NCBI RefSeq assembly: GCF_016654115.1
Contig: NZ_JAEQAZ010000036.1
Span: forward strand, 1 to 59,726
From: Streptomyces sp. MBT53
GTDB lineage: Bacteria > Actinomycetota > Actinomycetes > Streptomycetales > Streptomycetaceae
Length of the DNA stretch: 59,726 nucleotides
Reading direction: 5' to 3'
Positions 1 to 9,086 of this stretch are shown here, piece by piece. Each line of letters starts with the position of its first letter. Position 1 is the stretch's first letter. Below the pieces are notes generated by a model. It was not told the origin of the DNA. It saw only the letters and a program-made list of their open reading frames with translations, and did no database searches. Both the position numbers and the translations under genes were made by a program.

Positions 1-26
1 TACTGACCTTTTCGGGTTGCCTTCGG
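1..26 (+). repeat. IS630 left terminal inverted repeat
   Basis: Starts TACTGACCTTTTCGGGTTG. It pairs with the right repeat at 1132-1157 over 25 of 26 positions; the mismatch is position 20 (C here, G in the reverse complement of the right end). Confidence 0.9.
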
Positions 27-64
27 GTGGTGACGTTGGGTGATTCCTGCGGTATGCCGGTGTT

Positions 65-1158
65 ATGCGGTACGCGGATGGTGGGGGCCTGACTGCTGAG
101 CGGCGGGCTGTGCGTGAAGGGATCCGGCTGGAGGCCGGGCAGAGGTTCGCACGAGGTGACAGGACTTCGGACATCGCCAAGGACCTGCGGGTGAGCGAGC
201 GTTCGGTGGAGCAATGGCGCCGGGCCTGGCGTGAGGGCGGCATGGAGGGTCTGAAGTCGAAGGGACCCGCGAAACTGCCGAAGCTGTCGGATGAGCGGTT
301 CGCCCTGCTGGAAAAGGAGCTGGCCAAAGGGCCGGCCGCGCATGGCTGGGAAGATCAGCGGTGGACCCTGGAACGCGTCAGAACGCTGATCGGCCGCCAG
401 TTCAAGGTCAGTTGCTCGATCGCGGGAGTGTGGCGGCTCCTGCACCGCCACGGCTGGTCCTGGCAGAGCCCTGCCCGTCGTGCACTGGAACGTGACGAAC
501 GCGCGGTCGAGCTCTGGAAGAAGGATGTGTGGCCGCAGGTGGAAGGACCGCGGCGGCGCTCGATGCCTGGATCGTCTTCGAGGACGAGGCCGGGTTCGCG
601 ATGACGCCGCCACGAGCCCGCACGTGGGGCCGACGCGGGCAGACGCCCGTGGTGAGAGTGCGGGGACGGTCGCGGCGACGGATCTCGATCGCCGCGATGT
701 GCTGCTACCGGCCCGGGGAAAGGTCCCGGATGTTCTACCGGCCCCGCTTCCACCTGCTACTCAAAGGAGCACGCAAGAGTTTTGCCTGGCAGGACTACCG
801 TGACCTCCTGGTCCGCGCGCACCTGCAACTCGGCGCCCCGATCGTCGTCGTCTGGGACAACTTGAACACCCATCGTGCCGCCGGAATGAGGAAGTACGCG
901 GCCGACCATGAATGGCTCACCATCATCCAACTTCCCTCCTACAGCCCGGACTTGAATCCCGTGGAGGGCATCTGGTCGTGGTTACGGCGCGGACCGATGG
1001 CCAACACCGCGTTCACCGACCCCGACCACCTCACCCGCACCCTCCGCCGAGGACTCGCCCACATCCAGCGCCATCCCGAGCTCATCGACGGCTGCCTCAC
1101 CGAAACCGGACTGACCCTCACTTCAGACCCGCCGAAGCCAACCCGAAAAGGTCAGTAA
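65..1158 (+). pseudogene. IS630 transposase, split by a -1 frame change
   Basis: Two overlapping reading frames together make one IS630 transposase. The first (65-604) holds the N-terminal helix-turn-helix region (RTSDIAKDLRVSERSVEQW, about residues 37-55) and a second HTH-like part. The second (529-1158) holds the DDE catalytic core: an Asp in WIVFEDEAGF, an Asp in VVVWDNLNTHRA, and a Glu in SPDLNPVEGIWSW. A continuous protein needs a switch to the -1 frame near 529-560, between VWPQVE and TAAALDAW. I see no classical A6G-type slippery heptamer there. It is therefore either inactivated by a one-base change or expressed by an unrecognised programmed frameshift. Confidence 0.85.
1132..1157 (-). 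repeat. IS630 right terminal inverted repeat
   Basis: Reverse complement of the left terminal repeat with one mismatch. The transposase stop codon TAA (1156-1158) overlaps the terminal TA, so the reading frame runs to the very end of the element. Confidence 0.9.
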
Positions 1159-1871
1159 CTCCTGGGCGCCGTCTCATTTCCCTTTGGGAACCGCGGACTT
1201 GACGTTGGATGTGGTTTTCGCGTTTCTCCCTTGAGGGGTTCGGGTTCGGCGGTTCCGCCGAGGGAGCAGCAACATATGCAGACGGCGGTCAACACTCCAG
1301 CGGGCAGCGGGTGCTGAGCGGATTCGACGCCAACTCGACATATATCGCTGGACTGGTGGGCTTCAGGACACGTGCCTAGACCGAACTCGGCAGCCGCGCC
1401 CGGTTTCTAAGCTGTCGCAGTGCGTGAGGATCAGCGGGTGCGCGGCGCTGACGCACGACGGAATCTCTGCAGGCACCGGGCATTCGATCTGAACGGCTTT
1501 ATCCATGACCGTTCGATGAAGCAGAGACATACGACACTCCTAACGCGACAGCCACCCGCGCGTACCGTTCAAGGGCAAGGAGTGACCGAAGTACGACCTC
1601 GCGCCTCTCCGGGCCGAAGCCGCGCACTTTCTGGCGCCCGAGAGACGAACTCCCCGGCACCGATTCCTTCCGAGAGCGCTCCGCGCACAGGACACCGCGG
1701 CCGCACCCCGCTCACCCCCTCCCTCAGCCCGAGAGCCTCGACAGAGCGCGAAGACGAAGATCGAGCAAGGGTGCAACCCCGCTCGCTCTTCGCTAAGCTG
1801 AAGCTATTCCCGCCTGAAGAAAAAGTCAACACACTGGATCTACTCCAGCTTCCATAAAAAACGAGGGTCCG
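1159..1871. other. Non-coding stretch, no recognisable gene
   Basis: Open frames here have atypical composition and no family resemblance. The last ~80 bases are A/T-richer and lead into the XRE gene, whose ribosome binding site GAGGG lies just before 1872. I see no RNA gene or clear promoter. Confidence 0.5.
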
Positions 1872-2774
1872 ATGCCTGCTCGTCACTTCGACCGAAGCCG
1901 TCTGCGCGCGGTGCGGCGAGCCGCCGAGATCTACCAGGCCGCCGTGGGCGAGGCTCTGGGCGTGTCGGACTCGGCGGTCGCCAGTTGGGAGGGCGGTGCC
2001 CAGACTCCCGATCCGGAGAAACTGTCCGCGCTGGCGCGCGCTCTCGGAAGCGATGTCGACGTACTGTTCCCCCGGTCCGGGCCGCCCGATCTCACCGATC
2101 TGCGTTGCGATGCCGGCTACTACCAGTACGAGACAGCCGCGTTGATCGGAACCAAGAGCGCCGGACCAGTCGCGGCGGCCGAACGCGGAGAGCGACAGCT
2201 CAAGGACAAGTACGTCCCGGCCTTGGCGACGGCGTACGGGGTCAGCGAGGAGGACCTGCGGCGGGCGGAAGCCCGGTCGATCGCCAAGACACAGGGTGTG
2301 CAGGTTGAAGAACCCGCACCATCGGGAGCGGGGAGGACCTCCGTTCCTGGAGCCCCTCCCGAATCACTGGCCGAGAAGATCACTCTGCTCCTGGACAGCT
2401 CGTATCCCGGCCCCCAAGGTCCGCCCTCGGACGCGGAGATGGCGAACGCGGTGAACGCCCATGCCGGGGCGCCGATCCTCACCGAAGAGGACTTCCGGGA
2501 TCTCCGCACAGGCGTTACCGAGACCGCGTCCCCCGCGGTCCTGGACGCACTGGCTGCGGTCGTCGGCGTCTCCCGGATGTACTTCGAGCCGGACGACGCC
2601 GTGGCCGCTCAGGTCTATGAAGGACTCCAGCTCCTGGCAGCCGCCAAGAAGGGGGCCGTGGGCCGGGTGAAGGCCCGTGGCATGGGCTCGCAGGGCCTGT
2701 CGCCGAAGGCGATGGAACTCGTCAACGAGCTGGTGGCGGAGCTGGAGGAGAAGCAAACGGACGCGAACGAGTAG
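1872..2774 (+). CDS. XRE-family regulator with two HTH domains
   Basis: A 300-residue predicted cytoplasmic DNA-binding protein. The first HTH (about residues 8-65) has the XRE pattern QAAVGEALGVSDSAVASWEGG followed by PDPEKLSALARAL. A second HTH-like unit (about 75-125) reads YQYETAALIGTKSAGPVAAAERG. The C-terminal part, from about residue 165, is a third conserved segment ending in a helical, Glu-rich tail. The ATG at 1872 is preceded by GAGGG. It converges on the amidohydrolase gene across a strong hairpin. Repressors of this kind are often partners of ImmA/IrrE peptidases such as the one at 5153-5791, so it may be cleaved or inactivated by that protein; this is inference. Its target sites are not visible to me. 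Confidence 0.8.
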   Translation: MPARHFDRSRLRAVRRAAEIYQAAVGEALGVSDSAVASWEGGAQTPDPEKLSALARALGSDVDVLFPRSGPPDLTDLRCDAGYYQYETAALIGTKSAGPVAAAERGERQLKDKYVPALATAYGVSEEDLRRAEARSIAKTQGVQVEEPAPSGAGRTSVPGAPPESLAEKITLLLDSSYPGPQGPPSDAEMANAVNAHAGAPILTEEDFRDLRTGVTETASPAVLDALAAVVGVSRMYFEPDDAVAAQVYEGLQLLAAAKKGAVGRVKARGMGSQGLSPKAMELVNELVAELEEKQTDANE

Positions 2775-2776
2775 CA

Positions 2777-2806
2777 CCTGTCCGCAGCTCACGGGCTGCG
2801 GACAGG
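2777..2806. terminator. Bidirectional hairpin terminator
   Basis: Perfect 12-bp stem CCTGTCCGCAGC / GCTGCGGACAGG with a 6-nt loop, placed exactly between the convergent XRE (stop 2774) and amidohydrolase (stop 2815) genes. Confidence 0.8.
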
Positions 2807-2814
2807 GGATATGG

Positions 2815-4011
2815 CTACCGCTGCTCCGCTGTCGTGCCCGGCTCGTGGAGGCGACCGGCGGCGACCACAGCCCGGATCGTCTTCAGGACGCTGAGATCTT
2901 CCAGGGGGTCTCCGTCGATCACCAGCAGGTCCGCACGGAATCCCGGAGCGATCCGGCCCGTCGTCCCGCCCAGCCCGAGCGCGTCGGCCGCGTCGGTGGT
3001 CGCCATGTCGAGGATCCTGCTGTTCGGCAGGCCAAGGTGAGCGTAGAAGGAAAGAGCCGGGACCAGGCCGTCGAACCCGGCGCGCTGGACGCCGGCGTCA
3101 GTGCCGGCGATGAGCTTGGCGCCGGCGTCGGCCATCTGCCGTACGAGATCGAACATGGCCGCCGCCCGCTCCTCGCCGAAGAAGCGGGGAAGCATCTCCC
3201 AGTGGGGGCTGACCGCGGGACAGACAGCGATGCCCCGGTCGATGATCTGCTTCAGGACGTCCTGGCGGAGGTCGAAGCCGTCGTTCGTCATCCACGTGCA
3301 GTGCTCGATCGTGTCGACGCCGGCTTCCACGGCCGCGGTGATGCCGTCCGTGCCGTGCGCGTGGGCGGCCACCGGTAGGCCGGCCTGGTGGGCCTCGTCC
3401 ACGAGAGCCTGGAGTTCCTCCGGGGTGAACTGGCTCTGCCAGCTCTTCGGCCCGTCCTTGGTCAGGCCGCCTCCGGTGACCATCGCCTTGATCACACCGG
3501 CACCCGCCGAGACGTTGCGTCGTACGAGATCACGGACCTCGGTCACGCCGGAGACCTCGCCCCCGAGGAAGTGGCAGTGTCCCCCGGGCGGGGTCGCTGG
3601 CGTCCCCGCCGAGACGACCCGAGGGCCCGGGGTCGTGCCGCCGGCGATCTCCTCGTCCAGGCGCAGGGCGAGGCCGTTGCGGTCGCCCAGGTCTCGGACC
3701 GTCGTCACGCCACTGCACAGGAGTTGCTCCGCACGGCGCCGCATGTCCTTCAACAGGGTCTCGTCGCTGGACTCGTGGAGCGCGGCCACGGGGTCCACGC
3801 CTCCGTCGAACGCGAGGTGGACGTGCGCGTCGATAAGGCCGGCCACGACTGTCCCCCCAGGGAACGCGACGTGCTCAACGTCCGTGTCCGCCTGCTCCTC
3901 GATCCGCGCACGCGGTCCCACCGCCGTGATCGAGTCACCCTTGATGAGGACCGCGCCGTCGTCCAGGTACGTTCCGGAGTCGACGAGGACTCGGCCTGCG
4001 GTGATGAGCAT
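2815..4011 (-). CDS. Metal-dependent amidohydrolase
   Basis: A 398-residue protein of the amidohydrolase superfamily (imidazolonepropionase / Xaa-Pro dipeptidase-like branch), predicted cytoplasmic. The metal-binding HxH is in GLIDAHVHLAF (about residue 62). The likely carboxylated Lys is in GVIKAMVTGGG, further His ligands are in AAHAHGTDG and TIEHCTW, and the catalytic Asp is in IAGTDAGV, so all catalytic groups are present. The ATG at 4011 follows AAGGAG. It is the last gene of a probable three-gene operon with the membrane protein and the metallopeptidase upstream. The substrate cannot be read from sequence; members hydrolyse cyclic amides, dipeptides or organophosphates. Confidence 0.85.
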   Translation of the reverse strand: MLITAGRVLVDSGTYLDDGAVLIKGDSITAVGPRARIEEQADTDVEHVAFPGGTVVAGLIDAHVHLAFDGGVDPVAALHESSDETLLKDMRRRAEQLLCSGVTTVRDLGDRNGLALRLDEEIAGGTTPGPRVVSAGTPATPPGGHCHFLGGEVSGVTEVRDLVRRNVSAGAGVIKAMVTGGGLTKDGPKSWQSQFTPEELQALVDEAHQAGLPVAAHAHGTDGITAAVEAGVDTIEHCTWMTNDGFDLRQDVLKQIIDRGIAVCPAVSPHWEMLPRFFGEERAAAMFDLVRQMADAGAKLIAGTDAGVQRAGFDGLVPALSFYAHLGLPNSRILDMATTDAADALGLGGTTGRIAPGFRADLLVIDGDPLEDLSVLKTIRAVVAAGRLHEPGTTAEQR

Positions 4012-4033
4012 CTGATCTCCTTGACTTCGGTGG

Positions 4034-5149
4034 TTACGCGGACAGGCGCAGTGCGTCCGACACCGCGATCAGCTGACGGACATCCGCTTCCCGGTTGTCC
4101 TCCTTGGGCACGGCCAGCGGTACCGCCGGACGTGTCGCGAGGGCTCCCTTTCCGATCATCTCCACGGCGTGCCGAAGGCGGTCCGCCAACACGGCAGGGG
4201 GGAGGTCGAGCACTTCGGTATCCTCCGATGCATCGGCCAGGTATGGGCTGACATCAACCAGTCCGTCACGGCATTCCACTATCCGTCGGTGGTAGCGGCG
4301 GTGCACGCCACGCGCCCGCCACCGGTCCCATAGCCCGGAGGAGGCTGGCCGCAGCACGTTCTCCGGATAGGCCTCGGCGAGCAGTCGCCACAGCGGGGCC
4401 AGCCTCCGGTGGTGACGGCGGCGCCGCAGCCAGAGCCGCACCGACGTGACCCTCGAGCGGGCCCCCGGATATGTGACCCCCACGAAGAACAGCAGAATGG
4501 ACACCACAAGAAGGAACGCGACACCCGTCATGAGCGCCTGCGGCACGGTGCCGCCACTCCACCGGATGGCGACGAAGACCGCGCGGACGGCGCAGGCCAG
4601 CGCCATCACGCCGAGGCCGATGGCGGCCATCCACAGACCCGTGGCGTGTGGGCGCCGCGACATGCGGGCATAGCGGTGAGTCCACCGACCGGCGACGCCG
4701 AGGGCGTACATGAGGTACAGACCGGCGCCGCCGTAGAAGAAGGCGATCTGCGGGATCGTCATGTCCGCCGTGCTGAAAGAACCGGCGAACACGTCGTGCG
4801 GAACCGACAGCGCGGCGACCGTGATCGCCACCGCCACGGCTGCCACGACGAGGGCTTCCCTCCTGGCGCGGAGCCGCCCGGCCCGTTCGTCGGCCGAATA
4901 CAGGTAGAAGCACATGAGGAAGTAGACCGTGAGCAGGAGCAGCACGTTCTGGATCAGTTTCGCGGTGCCGTGCCCGGCCACGGTGTCGACGCCCGAGGCT
5001 CCGCCGGGCATGGCCAGCGGATAGGACAGCGCGGCGCTCAACAGACAGAGCGTGACGGAGCGGAGTGGCGCGTCACGGGGTGCTCTCGACCACTGGTACA
5101 GCTTCCAGACGACGGCGGCGGCAAGGCCCAGGAGAATTACTCCGGTCAC
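4034..5149 (-). CDS. MAB_1171c-like multi-pass membrane protein
   Basis: A 371-residue integral membrane protein. About seven hydrophobic segments occupy residues 1-230, starting with an N-terminal helix (VILLGLAAAVVWKLY). A ~140-residue cytoplasmic tail rich in Arg follows (RLWLRRRRHHRRLAPLWRLL, then a helical domain). Layout and tail match the actinobacterial family annotated as MAB_1171c putative transporters; transport has not been shown for the family as far as I know. The GTG start lies 3 nt from the stop of the upstream ImmA/IrrE-type gene, implying translational coupling. In this setting it could be a membrane sensor that signals to the peptidase (inference). Confidence 0.75.
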   Translation of the reverse strand: MTGVILLGLAAAVVWKLYQWSRAPRDAPLRSVTLCLLSAALSYPLAMPGGASGVDTVAGHGTAKLIQNVLLLLTVYFLMCFYLYSADERAGRLRARREALVVAAVAVAITVAALSVPHDVFAGSFSTADMTIPQIAFFYGGAGLYLMYALGVAGRWTHRYARMSRRPHATGLWMAAIGLGVMALACAVRAVFVAIRWSGGTVPQALMTGVAFLLVVSILLFFVGVTYPGARSRVTSVRLWLRRRRHHRRLAPLWRLLAEAYPENVLRPASSGLWDRWRARGVHRRYHRRIVECRDGLVDVSPYLADASEDTEVLDLPPAVLADRLRHAVEMIGKGALATRPAVPLAVPKEDNREADVRQLIAVSDALRLSA

Positions 5150-5152
5150 TGG

Positions 5153-5791
5153 TCAGAGCCACCCTCGCCGGTCGCCCAGCGCCGCCTGAACACGTCGGAC
5201 CGAGGGGTCCTCGGACAGCGGGGTGACGTGGTCAAGCACCGACGACCATTCCAGGATGATCGTGGCCGCGAGCTCGACCTGGCACTCCTCCCCGTCCTCG
5301 TAGGAGCACCGGCGGGCGACCCGGCGGATCAACTTGGGGTCGAGTACGGGGATCAGGGTCGCCCAGCCCTCGACGAAGTCGTCCGGCGCCTCCTGCTTCT
5401 CGCCGTCCTCCCACTCGGCTACGAGGATGTGGAAGAGCTCATGCAGGATGATGTGCATCTGATGCAGACGGGTCGTCTCCTGCTGGTAGAGGATCACGTC
5501 CATCTGCGGCGTGTCGATACACAGCCCGGAGGGGCCCGGCTTCTCCAGCGGGAAGGCTCGAAGCACGATCGGGCGCCCGCGCCTCTCGCCGACCAGTCGG
5601 CACAGCTCTTCCACGTCAAGCGGAGGTTGGACGCCGAGGTCCTGAAGCTCTCGCCGTAGGCGACGGTGCAGGTCCCGCTCCACCGTCCGCTTCTGAGCGG
5701 TACGCCACCGACCCAAGCGTCGGCGGCTCACCCCGCCCTGCGCGGAGACGTTGGGTTCAGCCGCGTCGCGGTCACTTCTTCCCGAACACAT
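5153..5791 (-). CDS. ImmA/IrrE-type metallopeptidase
   Basis: A 212-residue protein with the zincin motif HELFH (in MHIILHELFHILVAEW, middle of the protein) and a downstream acidic helix (DDFVEGWATLIP), the arrangement of ImmA/IrrE peptidases. Family members cleave or antagonise XRE-type repressors. I place the start at the ATG at 5791 because AAGGGGA lies just upstream; extending to 6019 adds a low-complexity Arg-rich sequence with no family likeness. It is first in an operon with the MAB_1171c-like protein and the amidohydrolase. The HTH protein at 1872-2774 is the obvious candidate substrate (inference). Confidence 0.8.
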   Translation of the reverse strand: MCSGRSDRDAAEPNVSAQGGVSRRRLGRWRTAQKRTVERDLHRRLRRELQDLGVQPPLDVEELCRLVGERRGRPIVLRAFPLEKPGPSGLCIDTPQMDVILYQQETTRLHQMHIILHELFHILVAEWEDGEKQEAPDDFVEGWATLIPVLDPKLIRRVARRCSYEDGEECQVELAATIILEWSSVLDHVTPLSEDPSVRRVQAALGDRRGWL

Positions 5792-6386
5792 CAGTAATCC
5801 CCTTCGTACCAGCCATGGGTGGCTCGTCCACGAAGCCAGGCGACGACCGCGCCCGTTTCGAATCAGGTCCAGTCTCCGTTGCACGACGCAGCCGAAAAGG
5901 TGATCACGGGCATCGAGGGCGGTGGGTTGATCCAGACCGCGAACACCCCGGACCAGGGCGCGCGGCGGTGCGCACCCAAGGCTCTCCGTAATCGAAAGGT
6001 CGCTAGCGCGAACGAGCAATGCGCTACATCGAGCACCTTCGACGGGCTCCGGGAACTTCAGCGGACACTACGCGAAGCCCCCATAAGGATCTGGCTGGAA
6101 GTCACCCCACGGGCCACCACGGCACCCAAGCAATAAAACGCACCAAATCATCCCTTCGAGATGTCGATCATGTCCTTGAGCTGGCACTTCTCGCACCTGA
6201 CGCGCCCACGCCAAACTTCATAAGGGGCGCTAAGTTCGTTATCAAGCCGAGATATTTTCACCATGAATACATGGGGCAAACTTCGCGATCACTGCCAAAT
6301 TCTGTGACCTCTGTACCGATGGGCGAGGTGTGGCCCTGACCACTTTCGGACAGCCTGGACATCATTCGCGATTAGGCTTCCCGGCC
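5792..6386. other. Intergenic region between divergent genes
   Basis: No convincing coding sequence. The part from about 6180 to 6300 is clearly A/T-richer than its surroundings and probably holds the promoters of the divergent metallopeptidase and PNPOx-like genes. I could not assign -35/-10 boxes with confidence. Confidence 0.5.
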
Positions 6387-6827
6387 ATGAGTACCGAGAT
6401 AAGCCGCCAAGGTGACGGCTACCTGGAGTTCTGGAACGAGTACCATCTGTGCACTCTGACAACACTTCGGCCGGACGGCCGCCCACACGTCGTGCCCGTC
6501 GGGGTCACCGTGGACGCCGAAGCTGGAATCGCTCGGGTTATCACTCGCAAATCGAGCAGGAAAGTCGCCAACCTTCAGACGGCACCGCCCGGCCAAGCGC
6601 GCGTCGCCGTCTGCCAAGTGGACGGGGGACGCTGGGCGACGCTGGAGGGCACGGCTGAGGTCCGCATGCACCCAGACGCGGTGGACGACGCCGTGACGCG
6701 CTATGGGCAGCGGTACGGGCGAACCCCGGCTCCGGACCCGGAGCGTGTGGTCATCGAGATCACGATCGACCGGGCCATGGGGCATGTCGATATACCCAAG
6801 TCCATGACCGCGAATGCTGCGGCCTGA
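6387..6827 (+). CDS. PNPOx-like split-barrel flavin/F420 protein
   Basis: A 146-residue protein of the pyridoxamine 5-phosphate oxidase-like split barrel fold. The family signature is the N-terminal strand pair CTLTTLRPDGRPHVVPVGV, then ARVITRKSSRKVANLQ (phosphate-contacting region) and GGRWATLEGTAEV. Actinobacterial members of this size bind FMN or F420 and reduce small molecules; cofactor and substrate cannot be told here. The ATG at 6387 gives the expected family N terminus; the GTG 57 bases upstream would add an unrelated extension. It appears to be a single gene. Confidence 0.75.
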   Translation: MSTEISRQGDGYLEFWNEYHLCTLTTLRPDGRPHVVPVGVTVDAEAGIARVITRKSSRKVANLQTAPPGQARVAVCQVDGGRWATLEGTAEVRMHPDAVDDAVTRYGQRYGRTPAPDPERVVIEITIDRAMGHVDIPKSMTANAAA

Positions 6828-7259
6828 CGAACTTCTGGACTCGCTGTGGGGCCTGGCCACCCTGAAGGTCGGCCGAGGCCAGTCGTCGAGGGTCAGCCTC
6901 GATCAGTTACGCCGGCAGCGCTCGCACCCCGTCGACCAGGGACGTGGCGCGCACATCGCGGGGCCCTCGATGATGTGGCTCATCACGTAGCCGAACGCGA
7001 TGCCCTGCTCCGGGTCGAAAGCCGAGAGAGCCACCGTGACGGCGTCGCCTGCAAGGGCGAGAGCATGTTCGGCGTGGCCAACAGGAGCGGAAGCGGCGAT
7101 AGACCTGAACTGGAGTGGCAGAGCATGAAATCTGCACCCATGTCCCCCGCACGATTGGGATGAGGATCCGGACGTCATTGCGGGTGCCCGGCCTGGTTGT
7201 TAGCCTCGGATTGATCTTCACGTGGTGTAGGCATTCAACTACGGCTTGGGGCTGGGGAG
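6828..7259. other. Intergenic region with a possible gene remnant on the minus strand
   Basis: On the minus strand, 6903 to about 7085 encodes a protein-like stretch (HALALAGDAVTVALSAFDPE, then IAFGYVMSHIIEG) ending in a stop, but upstream codons look non-coding and no start is credible. It may be the tail of a decayed gene of unknown family. The rest shows nothing recognisable. Confidence 0.3.
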
Positions 7260-7535
7260 ATGGCGATAGGTCGCCCGTGGGAAGCGGATGCCGACGCCGG
7301 GTTCGTACGTCGCCTCGGTCGGTCCCCACAGGAGTTGGGACTGACGAGCGGCTCGGAGAGTTGTCCGGACATCTGGGAGATGGACAACGGCGACGTCGCG
7401 GTGATCGGCCGTGACGTGACCGCGCTCGTGGCCGAGCGTCTCCCCGAGGGGGTCTCCGTCGGTGCCGACGAGCGCCTTGTGATCATTCCGAGGAGCCTTC
7501 TCGCCGCCGCGAAGCCGGACATGCCCGATGCCTGA
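7260..7535 (+). CDS. Small conserved Streptomyces protein
   Basis: A 91-residue protein of unknown function. The core ESCPDIWEMDNGDVAVIGRD followed by LPEGVSVGADERLVIIPRS is a pattern I recognise from many short streptomycete proteins encoded beside DUF6879 genes. It has no signal peptide or membrane segment. Its end overlaps the next gene by 8 nt, so the two are co-translated. The ATG at 7260 follows GGGGAG. A role in a regulatory module with its neighbour is inference. Confidence 0.65.
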   Translation: MAIGRPWEADADAGFVRRLGRSPQELGLTSGSESCPDIWEMDNGDVAVIGRDVTALVAERLPEGVSVGADERLVIIPRSLLAAAKPDMPDA

Positions 7536-8213
7536 TATGAGCAGGGCCGAGACACCTGGCGTCCGCGCGCCCAGCATCAGCGCGCTCGTCGCGTCGCCAC
7601 CCGAGGCTCGAAGCCCGTTCCTGACTGTCAAGGAATACCTTCAGGCATTCCGCGCGGACTACGCCCGTCCCGAGGTGACGGCCTTCGACAAGTTGGAGTG
7701 TGGGCAGCACTTCCAGGAACCTGGCTTCTCGTCGTGGGAGGCATTCAACCGAGGGGCCTGGCGAGAGTCCGTCGACCTGGTCCAAGAGGCACAGCCCGCG
7801 ATCAAGCGCCAGTTCGACGACGCCGAGTCCCGTGGTCTGGTGCTGCGGCGAGCCCGCTATGTCGAGCTGCCGCCGTCGGACTACCTCGTGTGGGAGATGG
7901 CCGTGCTCCGCGAGCGGGTCAGCCGGGGCGAGCGGATCCGCGTCGTGGTCGGCCAGGGCCGACCCAGCTTCCAGGCACCCCCCCCCGATGGTTTTCCGAA
8001 CTCGTCATTCTCGGGACCATCCGTCTCTATGAACTGAGGTACACACCAGACGGCGTGCTGGCCGGCGCGTATCAGCATGACGACGCCCAGTTGATCGAGG
8101 CCTGCCGCGCGGACTTCGAGCAGCTCTACGGCGCGGGTGAAGACTTCTCGTCGTTCCACGACCGAGTCACCGGACCGCTGTTGCGTACCCGTTGCGCGGA
8201 GGCGTCAGCATGA
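7528..8213 (+). pseudogene. DUF6879 family protein, frameshifted at a C9 tract
   Basis: The first part (7528 to about 7980) encodes a typical DUF6879 start (DKLECGQHFQEPGFSSWEAF, then RGLVLRRARYVELPPSDYLV). The expected C-terminal part (WFSELVILGTIRLYELRYTP ending near CAEASA, stop 8213) lies in the -1 frame. The change falls on a run of nine Cs at 7978-7986; ten (or seven) Cs would restore a continuous protein of about 228 residues. As written, the frame ends at 8037 after a nonsense tail. This may be a recent mutation, a phase-variable tract or a base-calling error. The downstream DUF6082 gene overlaps the restored stop by ATGA, which supports the full-length form as ancestral. Confidence 0.75.
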
Positions 8214-8944
8214 CACCACCTCCGGAACCCACCCCCTCGGCCGCCTCCCGCACCGGGCGCAGCCCGCACGGACGCCCCTGGTACCGCTCACACGCGGCGA
8301 CGCTGGCGCTGTCCGTGCTCGCCATCGTGTGTGCGATGGGACTCGTCGTCGTGTCTCCCCTCGCTCTTCCCGCGCTGGACGGCAACGGGGAGGACTGGGA
8401 GCGGATCGGCGACATCGCCCAGGCGTACGGCGCCGTGTCCGCGCTCCTGTCCGGCCTGGCCGTCGTCGGCGTGGCGGCTTCGCTGGTGCTTCAGGCTCGC
8501 GAGGCGAAGGCTGCCCGAGTGCAGAACACCCGCACGATGCACATGGAGTTCACCCAGCTGGCCATGGAGAACTCCGAGTACCTCGACTGCTGGGGTGGCC
8601 CGGACGCTTCCCGGACGGTTCTGCTCCGCCGCCAGCACATGTACGTCAACCTGGTGGTGTCGCACTGGGAGATGTGGTTCGAGCTCGGAGACCTCACGGA
8701 GCACTGGCTGGCGTCCATGTGCGACGAGATCTTCGCCGGTGACATCGGCCGCTCTTTCTGGGCGCGGACCCGTGAAGCACGTATCTCGACCGCCTCCACA
8801 CGACGGATGAAGCACTTCAACCAGATCATCGACACCCGGTACGAGGCGGCGCTCGACACCCCGCCCCGCACGGAGCCGGCGTTGCCGGATCTCGGGGTGC
8901 CCGGAGTCGTGCCCCCGCGCGCGGCTGATCAAGACCAGTCCTGA
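8210..8944 (+). CDS. DUF6082 family membrane-anchored protein
   Basis: A 244-residue protein with two N-terminal hydrophobic segments (AATLALSVLAIVCAMGLVVV and, after about 40 residues, AVSALLSGLAVVGVAASLVL). A soluble helical domain with the DUF6082 hallmarks follows: HMEFTQLAMENSEYLDCWGG, and MYVNLVVSHWEMWFELGDL. Function is unknown. The ATG at 8210 overlaps the DUF6879 stop (ATGA), indicating translational coupling; starting at 8192 would only add six residues. DUF6082, DUF6879 and small partner genes commonly occur together in streptomycetes. A second DUF6082 protein lies at 24903-25388. Confidence 0.75.
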   Translation: MTPPPEPTPSAASRTGRSPHGRPWYRSHAATLALSVLAIVCAMGLVVVSPLALPALDGNGEDWERIGDIAQAYGAVSALLSGLAVVGVAASLVLQAREAKAARVQNTRTMHMEFTQLAMENSEYLDCWGGPDASRTVLLRRQHMYVNLVVSHWEMWFELGDLTEHWLASMCDEIFAGDIGRSFWARTREARISTASTRRMKHFNQIIDTRYEAALDTPPRTEPALPDLGVPGVVPPRAADQDQS

Positions 8945-9086
8945 ACTCGTCGCGTAACAGGCGGACATGCGGAATGAGGTGTCCGGCTCTCGAATCTGCC
9001 TGCTCACCGGGTCGGGCCACGCCAATGGAGCGCCGGGGTGGGCGGTAGCCTCCACTGAGCGGTGGGCCAGGGGACGAGACGGGGCC

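Larger units (their letters stand above)
1..1157 (+). mobile_element. IS630-family insertion sequence, complete ends
   Basis: The element begins at the first base of the window with TA and ends with TA at 1156-1157, the target dinucleotide that IS630/Tc1-type elements duplicate. Its termini are 26-bp inverted repeats with one mismatch. It carries a single DDE transposase gene in two overlapping frames. About 1.16 kb is usual for the family. Because the left end coincides with the window edge, the flanking context on that side cannot be judged. Confidence 0.9.
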
